A stretch of 46,360 bases of DNA, from positions 26,371-72,730 of the forward strand of contig DHVJ01000013.1 in NCBI GenBank assembly GCA_002412595.1, given 5' to 3'. The position numbers were made by a program, and so were the translations under genes. The notes beneath the pieces are model-generated. The model was not told the DNA's origin, searched no databases, and saw nothing but the letters and a program-made list of their open reading frames with translations. How positions within the stretch are numbered: the first letter of the stretch is position 1; every line of letters starts with the position of its first letter. Source of the stretch: Anaerolineaceae bacterium UBA5211 (lineage in GTDB: Bacteria; Chloroflexota; Anaerolineae; Anaerolineales; Anaerolineaceae). This document shows positions 27,380-35,903 of the stretch, piece after piece.

Positions 27380-28840
27380 ATGAAACGTCGAGCAAAAATT
27401 GTAGCCACTATAGGACCAAGCAGTGACAGCCGGGAAACATTATCGGCTTTAATCGAAGCGGGAATTGATGTTGCCCGCTTGAATTTTTCGCACGGTACGC
27501 ACGAATCGCATCTGAAACAGATTGAACTGATCCGTGAGTTATCCGTCCAATATGATAAGCCCATCTCCATATTGCAGGACTTGCAGGGGCCGAAGCTGCG
27601 TGTGGGAACTCTGCCTGAAGAAGGTGTACCGCTGCATGCCGGCGAAGTGGTCAAAATGGAATTGGACTTGGATAACCGGACCATGGACTTCATCGATGGC
27701 GAGATCAAGACTATTTTCATGGAGATCCCCAATATCCTGCACTGCCTCAAACCCGGCAGCAAAATCCTGCTGGACGACGGCAAATTGGAAATGGAAGTTC
27801 TTGAAGTTTATGATCGCGGTTTCAAAGCTCAGATTATTCTGGGTGGTCAGCTGTTTTCCCACAAAGGCGTCAACTTGCCCGGTACAGACTTGGACATTCC
27901 CGGTTTCACAGAAAAAGACCAGGAAGATCTGGCTTTTGGCTTGGAGCATGATATTGATGCGGTAGCGATTTCCTTCGTTCGCAACGCGGATGACATCACT
28001 TGCATTCGCGATTTTATCATGCTGCATAAACCCTCAAAACAGCATATGCCGATCATTGCCAAGCTCGAACTGCCTCAAGCGGTCAGTAATCTGGAGAGTA
28101 TTCTGGATGTGGCTGATGGTGTTATGGTAGCACGCGGTGATTTGGGTGTGGAAACTTCTCCCGCGGATGTGCCTGTTATTCAGAAAGAGATTATCCAGGC
28201 TGCCAATCAAAAAGCGAAAATCGTGATCACGGCGACGCAAATGCTGGATTCCATGATTGAAAATCCCCGTCCAACACGCGCTGAAGCTTCGGATGTAGCC
28301 AACGCAATTTTCGATGGAACTGATGCCGTCATGCTATCGGGGGAATCCGCTAATGGTAAATATCCAGTGGAAAGTGTGCGCATGATGAACGCAATTGCGC
28401 TGGAAGCGGAGGCCCACATCAAGGAATGGGGCCATTCTTATCCGCCCGTTATCGGTAAAAACCAGGATGATTCCTTTGCCATCGCCATTGCCGCACGCGA
28501 ATTGGCGCATGACCGTGATGTCACCTGTATTGCGGTCTTTACCCAATCCGGCCGCTCTGCCCTGCTGCAATCCAAGGCGCGCCCGCAGGTGCCCATTTTA
28601 GCCTTTACACCCAGCGAAGATACCTACCGAAAGTTGGGTATGAACTGGGGCGTTATCCCGCACTTGGTACCTTTTTCCAATTCTCTTGAAGAGATGATCC
28701 AGCATGTCGAAGAAGCATTGCTGGTTTCCACTTCGCTGAAAAAAGGTCAAAAAGTAGTGTTCATCTCAGGCTTCCCAATTGGTGCCATGCGCTCTACCAA
28801 CCTGGCCCTATTGCACACCATTGGCAGTTTGAATAATTAG
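27380..28840 (+). CDS. pyk: Pyruvate kinase
   Basis: This enzyme makes ATP and pyruvate from phosphoenolpyruvate and ADP. The protein (486 aa from ATG 27380) starts MKRRAKIVATIGPSSDS, the usual family N-terminus. It carries DVARLNFSHGTHESH, QDLQGPKLRVG, AISFVRNADD, IIAKLE, the signature MVARGDLGVE, ATQMLDSM and GTDAVMLSGESANGKYPVE. A C-terminal allosteric domain is present (ITxxGRSA as VFTQSGRSA), without a PEP-utiliser extension. An ATG at 27347 that overlaps the rocD stop would add 11 residues. A TATACT at 27367-27372 with upstream TG could be an extended -10 box giving a nearly leaderless message. It is convergent with korB, 10 bp apart. Confidence 0.96.
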   Translation: MKRRAKIVATIGPSSDSRETLSALIEAGIDVARLNFSHGTHESHLKQIELIRELSVQYDKPISILQDLQGPKLRVGTLPEEGVPLHAGEVVKMELDLDNRTMDFIDGEIKTIFMEIPNILHCLKPGSKILLDDGKLEMEVLEVYDRGFKAQIILGGQLFSHKGVNLPGTDLDIPGFTEKDQEDLAFGLEHDIDAVAISFVRNADDITCIRDFIMLHKPSKQHMPIIAKLELPQAVSNLESILDVADGVMVARGDLGVETSPADVPVIQKEIIQAANQKAKIVITATQMLDSMIENPRPTRAEASDVANAIFDGTDAVMLSGESANGKYPVESVRMMNAIALEAEAHIKEWGHSYPPVIGKNQDDSFAIAIAARELAHDRDVTCIAVFTQSGRSALLQSKARPQVPILAFTPSEDTYRKLGMNWGVIPHLVPFSNSLEEMIQHVEEALLVSTSLKKGQKVVFISGFPIGAMRSTNLALLHTIGSLNN

Positions 28841-28850
28841 ACGCTGACCG

Positions 28851-29891
28851 CTACTGAAAACTCATATTGATCATTTCCAGAGCATTGCGGTCCGGCCGCA
28901 GCTTTTCAGTGGACACGCGGTTTAGCGGCTCATCGCCTAGTGAGTACATGTCAAAAATGGTCGGAGCGTTGGGATCCACGTAAATCAATCCGGTGATAAG
29001 CCAATTGCGCCGGATAGCCTCCTCCAGCATACGGATGGCTTCAGTGCGGTTGGTAGGGTCATATTCCCGCTCTAATTTCTTGAACACAATCAGGGAACCA
29101 TCGTGCATGGTCACTTCTTTAACCGTACCGCGTTCGAAATCTTCAACTGTAATCTCCTCTCGCGGTGGAACAAATTCGACTTCGTGCAGAGGTGCTTCGT
29201 GCCCTTTCCCCCATGAATACGAGTGCAGGGAATAATCCTGGTTGTTAAATGTGACACATGGGCTGATGATATCCAGGATCGCGGTACCGTCATGGCTGAG
29301 CGCTGCTTTGATCAACTCCTTGACCTGTTTGGGATCTCCCGCAAAAGAACGGGCCACAAAAGAAGCATTGGCTGCAATGGCTTCCAGCGCGATATCTACC
29401 GGCAGGTAAGGGTTTTCACCCTGGCGTTTCAACTTCAGTCCTTTTTCTGCGGTGGCAGAGAATTGACCCTTGGTCAGCCCATACACCCCATTGTTTTCCA
29501 CGATGTACACCATTGGCAGGTTTCGCCGCGCTACGTGTTTAAACTGGCTCAGACCGATATTGGCCGTGTCGCCGTCGCCGCTGATGCCAATGCCTTTCAG
29601 GCCCAAATCGGCAAACAACGCACCTTCTGCCAGCGATGGCATGCGCCCGTGCAGCCCATTGAAACCAAAAGAGCGATCCAAAAAATAGGCGGTTGATTTA
29701 CTGGAACAGCCGATCCCGCTAAATTTAACAATTTTCTCAGGCTGCAATTCCAGCTCATAACAAGCCGAGATGATCATATTCGAGATGGAATTATGGCCGC
29801 AGCCCTTGCACAGCGTGCTGGGCAAGCCCTGATAATCGTTTCGTGTATATCCGACGGCATTCGGATATATTTGTCTGACATTCGCGTCCAT
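28851..29891 (-). CDS. korB: 2-oxoacid:ferredoxin oxidoreductase, beta subunit
   Basis: The 346-aa thiamine-diphosphate-binding subunit of a 2-oxoacid (probably 2-oxoglutarate, possibly pyruvate) ferredoxin oxidoreductase. CKGCG (Cys28, Cys31), SGIGCSS (Cys62) and SPCVTF provide the four cysteines for one [4Fe-4S] cluster. GISGDGDTANIG is the ThDP/Mg motif, and HGRMPSLAEG is typical of the family. The C-terminal region (about 230-346) contacts the alpha subunit in relatives. The gene follows korA by 2 bp, with ribosome site AAAGGAG inside the end of korA. It is a strictly oxygen-sensitive enzyme type, which supports an anaerobic lifestyle. The substrate cannot be fixed from sequence alone. 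Confidence 0.93.
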   Translation of the reverse strand: MDANVRQIYPNAVGYTRNDYQGLPSTLCKGCGHNSISNMIISACYELELQPEKIVKFSGIGCSSKSTAYFLDRSFGFNGLHGRMPSLAEGALFADLGLKGIGISGDGDTANIGLSQFKHVARRNLPMVYIVENNGVYGLTKGQFSATAEKGLKLKRQGENPYLPVDIALEAIAANASFVARSFAGDPKQVKELIKAALSHDGTAILDIISPCVTFNNQDYSLHSYSWGKGHEAPLHEVEFVPPREEITVEDFERGTVKEVTMHDGSLIVFKKLEREYDPTNRTEAIRMLEEAIRRNWLITGLIYVDPNAPTIFDMYSLGDEPLNRVSTEKLRPDRNALEMINMSFQ

Positions 29892-29893
29892 AA

Positions 29894-31696
29894 TTACGCT
29901 CCTTTACCGGCTTCAGCCTTAAAGTGGCTGCAGATCCATTCTGCGCTCAACGACAGGCCGTCGCATTTAGCAATGCTGTGCAGTCTGTTGGCAAATTGCG
30001 GAAAATTCATGCATAATAAATTTTTCATCTGCCCATCGCGGTTCGCTTCGACCACGTAAATTTGGTCATGGGCCGCTATAAATGCTTCAACCTGTTGGTT
30101 AAATGGGATGGCTTTGATGCGCAGGTAATCTATCGGTGAATTTTCATCCGCTAATATATCCACCGCTTCGATGACCGGCATATTAGAAGAGCCAAAGGAA
30201 ATAAATCCCACCGCACTTCCGTCATCCTTCACCAGCAACGGAGTCGGAGCGATTTCTTTGGCATTTTCAACTTTTCTCTTTAATCGCAGTAAATTCGATT
30301 CCCAATCCATTTCACCCTCACTGTAATGGGCATATTCGTCATGCCCGGTACCGCGTGTGAAATATGAGGATTTTTCATTAAGATTTCCCGGTACGGTACG
30401 ATAGGGAATACCGTCCCCATCGATATCCTTGTAGCGTCCCCATTCAAGCGCGCCGTCCTTGGCCATGCGTTCCAGGTCTTTTTCCCAAAGGATTTTCCCG
30501 CGCTCGATTTTTTGATCGGGATACTGGAAACGATCGGTTGTCCAGACATTCATCCCCAATTCCAGATCGCTCAGGATGATCACCGGGGTTTGCAATTTTT
30601 CCGCAATATCCAAAGCCTTCCAGCCAAATTCAAAACACTCATCGACATCGGAAGGCAGCAGGATAACAAAATCCTTATCCCCATGACTGAGAAAATAAGA
30701 AAAAACCAAATCGCCCTGCGAGGTGTGGGTCGGCAGTCCGGTGGATGGCCCTACGCGCTGTACATCCCACACCACCAAAGGCACTTCCGCGAAATAGGCC
30801 AAACCCAGGTATTCCGACATCAGGCACAACCCGGGGCCGGAGGTGGAAGTCATGGAACGCAGTCCTGCCCAGCCTGCGCCGACTACCATACCAATCGCTG
30901 CCAGCTCATCCTCGGCCTGCACCACTACACAAGTGGTGGTCCCGGTGGAAGGGTCGCTGCGCAATCGCGGGATATATTCATTCAAAGCTTCCGCCAAACT
31001 GGTAGCCGGGGTAATGGGATACCAGGCCGCGTACTGTAACCCGCCAAACAAAGCTCCAACGGCTCCGGCTGTATTGCCGTCTATCATGATGCGGTTCTCA
31101 TTGTAATCTAGCGATTCCAGTTTGAATCCACAATCCCGGCTTAAATTCTCCTGTGCCCATTCAAAAGCTTTCTGCACCACATTGAAGTTGGGGTTCACTG
31201 CGCTGCGGCGGTGGTTGAAATGGTACTCTAAGGCCGCTTCAATTTGGGCAAGGTCAATTTCGATTAGAAAAGCCAGTATGCCCACATACACCATATTGGC
31301 CAGGTAAATACTTAAGTTTGCAGGAGAATCGCTAGCCTCCAGGATCGCTTCAACCGGCATTTGGATCACAGTGATATCCTCGCGCATGTCTGGAGACGAA
31401 ATAGTGCTATTAAGCAACAAAATCCCGTTGGGATTTAGTTTTTTGACATCCTCAGCGACCGTCTCAGGATTCATGGCAATTAATAAATCTTCTTTCTCCA
31501 AGCGGCCGTAATATCCTTTTTGACTGATTCGCAGGTGATACCAGGTGGGCATGCCCTGTATATTCGAGGGGAAAATATTGCGGGCACATACCGGAATGCC
31601 CATTTTAAAGATCGCGCGTTGGATAGTATTGTTGGCTGTGGCACTGCCGGACCCATTTACAGTACTGAATGCGATACCAAACGTGTTTATTTTCAT
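29894..31696 (-). CDS. korA: 2-oxoacid:ferredoxin oxidoreductase, fused gamma-alpha subunit
   Basis: The 600-aa protein joins an N-terminal gamma domain (about 1-190; FSTVNGSGSATANNTIQRAI, MPTWYHLRIS, NPETVAEDVKKL) to the alpha pyrimidine-binding domain (about 215-600; GNTAGAVGALFGGLQYAAWYPITPATSL, EDELAAIGMVVGAGWAG, TSTSGPGLCLMSEYLGLAY). A C-terminal transketolase-like part (PVIILSDLELGMN, SSNMPVIEAVDIL) completes it. This gamma-alpha order is the two-gene KorAB arrangement found in many anaerobes; no separate delta (ferredoxin) subunit gene is present. With korB it links central carbon to reduced ferredoxin. It follows gntR by 27 bp and is presumably controlled by it. Confidence 0.94.
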   Translation of the reverse strand: MKINTFGIAFSTVNGSGSATANNTIQRAIFKMGIPVCARNIFPSNIQGMPTWYHLRISQKGYYGRLEKEDLLIAMNPETVAEDVKKLNPNGILLLNSTISSPDMREDITVIQMPVEAILEASDSPANLSIYLANMVYVGILAFLIEIDLAQIEAALEYHFNHRRSAVNPNFNVVQKAFEWAQENLSRDCGFKLESLDYNENRIMIDGNTAGAVGALFGGLQYAAWYPITPATSLAEALNEYIPRLRSDPSTGTTTCVVVQAEDELAAIGMVVGAGWAGLRSMTSTSGPGLCLMSEYLGLAYFAEVPLVVWDVQRVGPSTGLPTHTSQGDLVFSYFLSHGDKDFVILLPSDVDECFEFGWKALDIAEKLQTPVIILSDLELGMNVWTTDRFQYPDQKIERGKILWEKDLERMAKDGALEWGRYKDIDGDGIPYRTVPGNLNEKSSYFTRGTGHDEYAHYSEGEMDWESNLLRLKRKVENAKEIAPTPLLVKDDGSAVGFISFGSSNMPVIEAVDILADENSPIDYLRIKAIPFNQQVEAFIAAHDQIYVVEANRDGQMKNLLCMNFPQFANRLHSIAKCDGLSLSAEWICSHFKAEAGKGA

Positions 31697-31723
31697 AAAA
31701 CCACAATCCTTCTATCCTTCCAG

Positions 31724-32395
31724 TTATCGCTGATAGATCAATTCCATATGGTCCAGCTGCAGCTGATATGCTGCTTCAAAGTTAGCTTGTTTCAGATTTT
31801 CGACAATATTTTCATGATATTTCCAAACGGATTCGTGATACGCCAGGTCCATATACACATCCAAACCAACCAGTTCATAGGTATCCCAATAAGATTCTAA
31901 CAAGCCATTCAGAAAAACATTATTTAAGCCTTGATAGATCAAAACGTGATAGCGGCGGTGCTCTGCATGGGGCAATTGAATTGGGCTGCCCTGTAATTTT
32001 TCATGGGCGGTGCGTGTTAAATTGGATAATTCTTGCAGTCTATCCGGTGTCAATGTCCTGGCTGCCTCAATGAAAAAAGAGCGCTCCAGATGATTGCGCA
32101 CGTCCGAATATTGTTCAAAATAAGTCTGGTTGGTTTTTATTGCATAATAAAGGCTCTTAATGACTGCCGGCGTGAAACTATATGGTTGTATCTCAATGCC
32201 TTTGCGAGGTTGAGTTTTAATGAGCCCCAGGTTGCGCGCTAATTCCATCTGCTCTCGCAAACAGGCAGTGCTCATGCCCAGGTCCTTGCTAATCGCGTCA
32301 ATGGATGGCATAGACGGGTCAGGAGACTTCGATTTTTTTATCAGGAAGTCAATGAATTCTTCTTGCTTATCAGAGAAAATCGTTCGGTTATTCAT
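31724..32395 (-). CDS. GntR-family transcriptional regulator with FCD domain
   Basis: The 223-aa protein has an N-terminal winged helix (PSIDAISKDLGMSTACLREQMELARNLGLIKTQPRKGIEI) of GntR type. The all-helical FCD ligand domain follows (about 75-223), with Asp/His residues in the expected metal-site positions (HRRYHVLIYQGL, VWKYHENIVENL, LDHMELIY). Such regulators usually bind small carboxylates through a metal ion. It is the first gene of a gntR-korA-korB transcription unit. Its start codon is only 2 bp from a 25-bp perfect palindrome that covers the -10 box and likely start site, so it probably represses its own operon and releases on binding a 2-oxoacid or a related acid. The ligand is inference. 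Confidence 0.9.
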   Translation of the reverse strand: MNNRTIFSDKQEEFIDFLIKKSKSPDPSMPSIDAISKDLGMSTACLREQMELARNLGLIKTQPRKGIEIQPYSFTPAVIKSLYYAIKTNQTYFEQYSDVRNHLERSFFIEAARTLTPDRLQELSNLTRTAHEKLQGSPIQLPHAEHRRYHVLIYQGLNNVFLNGLLESYWDTYELVGLDVYMDLAYHESVWKYHENIVENLKQANFEAAYQLQLDHMELIYQR

Positions 32396-32397
32396 AT

Positions 32398-32422
32398 ATA
32401 TTATTAATCTGATTAATAATAT
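32398..32422. promoter_or_regulatory. 25-bp perfect palindrome, probable GntR operator
   Basis: Twelve-base arms (ATATTATTAATC and its complement) flank a single central base. The repeat begins 2 bp before the gntR start codon and covers the predicted -10 box and transcription start. No ribosome site is visible between it and the ATG. Position and symmetry fit an autoregulatory operator. Confidence 0.7.
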
Positions 32423-32448
32423 TATCGCTTAAAAATATAAAAAGACAA
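32419..32448 (-). promoter_or_regulatory. Predicted promoter of gntR-korA-korB
   Basis: On the minus strand TTGTCT (32448-32443) and TAATAT (32424-32419) are 18 bp apart. The start site near 32412 would leave a 5' leader of about 17 nt without a ribosome site. Confidence 0.55.
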
Positions 32449-32485
32449 GCGGCATTTGTAACCATTAATGAATGATTTGTATAAC

Positions 32486-33199
32486 TTATTTGAAAACGAT
32501 ACGTTTAAATGACTCCTCGAACCGAGGCGTATCATCAGAAGAATCGTTGGCTCTGCGGTTTGACATCCGTAGTTTAAATGCTTCCTGATCGCCAATTTGA
32601 GAATGGTGCTGCATCAGGGCTGCAACTTTTTTCTCCCACGTATTCGTGACATCCAATACCAGGTTGGGCTCTTTGGGCAGCGATAGCCATACTTCCTCAA
32701 CTCCGTGTGGATACAAGTGTTCATCTGTGATAAGTTCCGTGAAAAATAGCGGGTTCCCAGCCGCAGGAAAAACAGCGTCAATCGCTATCTGACCTGCCGC
32801 GCGGTGATCAGGATGATTGATGTAATCATCGTTCATAAAATAATTGGTTGGATCACAGGTGACCATAATTTGAGGTTTTTTCTGTCGAATAACCCGTGTA
32901 ACTTCTTTGCGCAGTTCCAAAGTTGGAACCAGGTAACCATCCTCGTTATCCAGGAAGGTAATATCTTCCACGCCAATTTGCCGAGCCGCCTGCGTTTGTT
33001 CATCCATTCGCAATTGGCGAATGTCCTCGGTGGTTTGGAATTCTTTATTGACGCCTTTATCACCTTTGGTCAGTAAACAGTAAGACACCTTATTCCCCTG
33101 TTTAACCCACTCGGCAATGGTAGCCCCACAAAAAAATTCTGGATCATCGGGATGAGCCAGAATTACGAGAATGTTTTTTGGTGTATCCCAAAATTTCAT
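32486..33199 (-). CDS. PIG-L family deacetylase (LmbE-like)
   Basis: The 237-aa zinc hydrolase has the metal motif AHPDDPEFFCGATIAEW (His, Asp, Asp) at residues about 14-17 and the third ligand in NHPDHRAAG. It also has YCLLTKGDKG and VTCDPTNYFMNDDY. Family members remove N-acetyl groups from GlcNAc-type sugars in glycolipid, mycothiol or bacillithiol synthesis, or act on chitooligosaccharides. The true start is ATG 33199; the frame upstream of it is only the shadow of ricT. It begins 1 bp after the ricT stop (TAGCATG), so the two are coupled. The substrate is unknown; a bacillithiol-type step is one option, but no BshA or BshC gene is here. Confidence 0.9.
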   Translation of the reverse strand: MKFWDTPKNILVILAHPDDPEFFCGATIAEWVKQGNKVSYCLLTKGDKGVNKEFQTTEDIRQLRMDEQTQAARQIGVEDITFLDNEDGYLVPTLELRKEVTRVIRQKKPQIMVTCDPTNYFMNDDYINHPDHRAAGQIAIDAVFPAAGNPLFFTELITDEHLYPHGVEEVWLSLPKEPNLVLDVTNTWEKKVAALMQHHSQIGDQEAFKLRMSNRRANDSSDDTPRFEESFKRIVFK

Positions 33200-33200
33200 G

Positions 33201-34136
33201 CTATTGTTTCTTTCTATTAGAATTGTTTCGATTGCGGCTGCGCCTTGGCGGCCGGCTGTCGTTGTTTTCTTCCGGCGGTTTGTTTTCTTCCCGAATCGGT
33301 TTGGCTTCCGAAATATCACTGATATTAAATTCTTTTACACCAATATCGGGAAGCTGTACATAAACACACTCACGCAGTGGGGCAATATCCCTGATTTTAC
33401 CCTGCCCGTTGGGCGTCATGACCACCTTATTGCGTTTGGGCATGGTTTTCAACGCTTCAACATACTGGCAGTGTTCGTAGGCCAAACAACAGCGCAGACG
33501 ATCGCACATACCGGTAATATCCGAAGGGGTTAAGGATATGCCTTGAGTTTTTGCCATACGGATGGAAATGGAATCAAAGCGTCCCAGGAACTGGGTGCAG
33601 CAGCGTGTGGGAAAACCACACGCGCCCATGCCGCCGTAAAACTTGGCAACATCGCGGGGTCCAATCTTGTGAAAATCGATGCGCCCCACGGAGAATTTTT
33701 TCCCGATGCTCTTTTTGATCTGATTTAAACTGGGCACATCTTCTGATTCACAGATAAAGAGAAAAGAAAGGATATTTTCATCAAAACTGAATTCAGCTGT
33801 GATGATTTTAACATCCTGGATCTGTTGCTCTTTGACCAGTCGCTGGCATTCAGATAAAGCTTCTTCTGCTTTATTGTTCAGTTCTTCGTGTTTTAGTAGA
33901 TCCACCGGTGAAGCAACGCGGTCCACGGACTTATAAGAAGCGTTTTTACGTACTTCAGGATCACTGACAATTTCCGTCAACTCACCTAATTGCCAGCCTC
34001 GGCTGGTTTCCACTACAAGGTGGTCGCCAATTTTAAGATCATCGATGTGAGTTGCGTCAAAATAATAATTCTTACCGATTTTAGAAAATCGGATACCAAC
34101 TACAACCGGTAAACCGCTTTCGGCATTATCACTCAT
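33201..34136 (-). CDS. ricT: PSP1-domain protein, RicT/YaaT-like
   Basis: The 311-aa protein has the PSP1 domain with FYGGMGACGFPTRCCTQFLG and GMCDRLRCCLAYEHCQY. These cysteine clusters resemble the iron-sulfur ligands of RicT (YaaT) in Bacillus. There RicT works with RicA (YmcA) and RicF (YlbF) to promote RNase Y-dependent mRNA maturation and sporulation/biofilm phosphorelay. A Lys/Arg/Asn-rich tail (about 275-311; RPPRRSRNRNNSNRKKQ) could bind RNA. It follows mrp (Fe-S carrier) by 5 bp, which fits delivery of its cluster. No RicA or RicF gene is visible here. Confidence 0.92.
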   Translation of the reverse strand: MSDNAESGLPVVVGIRFSKIGKNYYFDATHIDDLKIGDHLVVETSRGWQLGELTEIVSDPEVRKNASYKSVDRVASPVDLLKHEELNNKAEEALSECQRLVKEQQIQDVKIITAEFSFDENILSFLFICESEDVPSLNQIKKSIGKKFSVGRIDFHKIGPRDVAKFYGGMGACGFPTRCCTQFLGRFDSISIRMAKTQGISLTPSDITGMCDRLRCCLAYEHCQYVEALKTMPKRNKVVMTPNGQGKIRDIAPLRECVYVQLPDIGVKEFNISDISEAKPIREENKPPEENNDSRPPRRSRNRNNSNRKKQ

Positions 34137-34141
34137 TGAGT

Positions 34142-35191
34142 TTATTCCTTTAGATTCATCTGCGAGATGAATGCTGCTACTTCACAGGCTAAATCCTTGA
34201 AAACCATCGCGGGTTTAGACTGGGGTTCAGAAATTACAATAGGTTGTCCATTATCGCCATTTATGCGGATCTCAGGGTCCAGCGGAATTCGTCCAATGAA
34301 AGGCAAGCCATAGACATCTGCCATGGCTTCTCCACCGCCTTCACCAAACACATCCAGCGTGGAACCATCCGGCAAGACCATGGGGCCCATATTTTCAATA
34401 ACTCCGGCAATCGGAATATTCAATTTGTTAAACATTTCAACTCCGCGACTGGCATCTTCCAGAGATACCTTTTGCGGAGTAGTTACGATAACACCACAGG
34501 TGACCGGGATATGCTGCGCCAGGCTCAACTGCACATCGCCCGTTCCCGGCGGCAGGTCAACCACCAGGTAATCCAGATCGCCCCAATCCACGTCCACCAG
34601 GAATTGGCGGATGGTGGAATGTAGCAGCGGACCGCGCCAAATCAACGGTTGGCCCATTTTTACCAGGAATCCGATGGATATGATTTTCACCTGATAATTT
34701 TCAGCAGGAATCAGTTTTTTATTACGAGGCTGCGGCAATTCGCTAACGCCCATCATGGTGGGGACATTAGGTCCGTAAATATCCGCGTCCATGATACCCA
34801 CTTTTGCGCCGCTCTGTGCCAGCGCGATAGCCAGATTCACGGCCACGGTGGACTTGCCTACCCCGCCCTTTCCGGAAGCCACTGCTACGATGTTCTTGAT
34901 TTTCAAGTCAACTTGTTCGCTAAGTTGCTGGTTTTGTGATACCTTAGCACTCATTTTGATTTCGATTTCATTTACTCCTGCAACACCTTCAAATGCTTTG
35001 CGCGCATCTGCTTCAATTTTATTTTTAAGCGGGCAAGCAGGTGTGGTCAATTCAATCGTAAACCGTACGTTCCCATCATTTACATTTAAATCCTGGATCA
35101 TGTTCAGGCTGACAAGGTCTTTATGCAGCTCAGGATCCATGACAGTCTTCAATATTTCAAGGGCTTTTTCTTTTGTTATAGAATCAGTCAT
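34142..35191 (-). CDS. Mrp/ApbC-type P-loop ATPase with N-terminal MIP18 domain
   Basis: The 349-aa protein has a DUF59/MIP18 domain (about 5-85; VMDPELHKDLVSLNMIQD) and then an Mrp/Nbp35 ATPase. The ATPase carries the deviant Walker A VASGKGGVGKST, DADIYGPNVPTMMG, and VVDLPPGTGDVQLSLAQ. The family carries iron-sulfur clusters to apo-proteins. The C-terminal CxxC pair that usually holds the bridging cluster is absent: NMGPMVLPDGSTLDVFG stands where NMSxxxCxxCG...FG is expected. Such CxxC-less Mrp proteins occur in cyanobacteria, and I believe in Chloroflexota, so cluster binding may use other ligands. It is the first gene of mrp-ricT-PIG-L. Confidence 0.93.
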   Translation of the reverse strand: MTDSITKEKALEILKTVMDPELHKDLVSLNMIQDLNVNDGNVRFTIELTTPACPLKNKIEADARKAFEGVAGVNEIEIKMSAKVSQNQQLSEQVDLKIKNIVAVASGKGGVGKSTVAVNLAIALAQSGAKVGIMDADIYGPNVPTMMGVSELPQPRNKKLIPAENYQVKIISIGFLVKMGQPLIWRGPLLHSTIRQFLVDVDWGDLDYLVVDLPPGTGDVQLSLAQHIPVTCGVIVTTPQKVSLEDASRGVEMFNKLNIPIAGVIENMGPMVLPDGSTLDVFGEGGGEAMADVYGLPFIGRIPLDPEIRINGDNGQPIVISEPQSKPAMVFKDLACEVAAFISQMNLKE

Positions 35192-35289
35192 TCTTCTTTT
35201 CTTCTCTGTAAAATTTTATTGATAACAAATTATTAATCGAAGGCAATTCTAACACAATGCCATTCATAAATAAGACCCCCTAATTTTGT

Positions 35290-35295
35290 TATAAT
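35290..35295 (+). promoter_or_regulatory. -10 box upstream of flavodoxin-like gene
   Basis: TATAAT at 35290-35295, preceded by TTGT, lies 50 bp before the ATG. A -35 box at the right distance is weak (TAAATA). It sits in the 154-bp divergent region shared with mrp. Confidence 0.45.
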
Positions 35296-35345
35296 TTCAT
35301 CCGTTCGAAGAATCAATATTCCTACAAAGAACTGACAGGAGAAAA

Positions 35346-35903
35346 ATGATAAATAAAATATTAGTCGCTTATGCGACTTGGGCCGGAGCCACGCATGAAA
35401 TAGCGGATGAAATTGCTAAAGAAATCCGATTTATAACGCCATCGGCTTCGGTGGATGTTGTGCCGACAAAAGAGGTCGAAAACATTGGCGATTACGATGC
35501 CGTAATTTTGGGTTCTTCCATTCATGCCAGCCAACCCATCCGCACTTTAAATCAATTCATAAAGAAAAACCGCAGCCTCCTGGAAAACATGCCAGTCGCC
35601 GTTTTTGTGGTTTGTGCTAATATGTGGGAAGATACCCCCAAAGCTAGAACGGAAACCTCTCAATGGATCCAAAAGGTTCTCGATAAATATCCTGAAATCC
35701 AACCGGTATCGTTGGGATTGTTTGCCGGGGCAGTGATCACAGACGGCGAGGATTTTAACAACCTCAACATAGTCTTCCGTAAAACCATTGAATCCATGCG
35801 GAAAAACCTGATCAAGCAGTACGGTAAGACTGATTTCCGTGATTGGGATGCCATCCGAACCTGGGCCGATGAAGTAGCCGAGTCTTTCAATCAAAAAGCT
35901 TAA
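35346..35903 (+). CDS. Flavodoxin-domain protein (HemG/protoporphyrinogen-oxidase-like)
   Basis: The 185-aa protein begins KILVAYATWAGATHEIADEIAKEI, the FMN phosphate loop of flavodoxins in the form YATxxGAT. It continues YDAVILGSSIHASQP, FVVCANMW, and a C-terminal FRDWDAIRTWADEVAESF. This matches the flavodoxin_5 group that includes menaquinone-dependent HemG and related FMN reductases. No haem genes lie nearby, so a general FMN redox role in anaerobic electron transfer is as likely as porphyrin oxidation. The ribosome site CAGGAG is good. The membrane-protein gene starts directly at its stop codon. Confidence 0.85.
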   Translation: MINKILVAYATWAGATHEIADEIAKEIRFITPSASVDVVPTKEVENIGDYDAVILGSSIHASQPIRTLNQFIKKNRSLLENMPVAVFVVCANMWEDTPKARTETSQWIQKVLDKYPEIQPVSLGLFAGAVITDGEDFNNLNIVFRKTIESMRKNLIKQYGKTDFRDWDAIRTWADEVAESFNQKA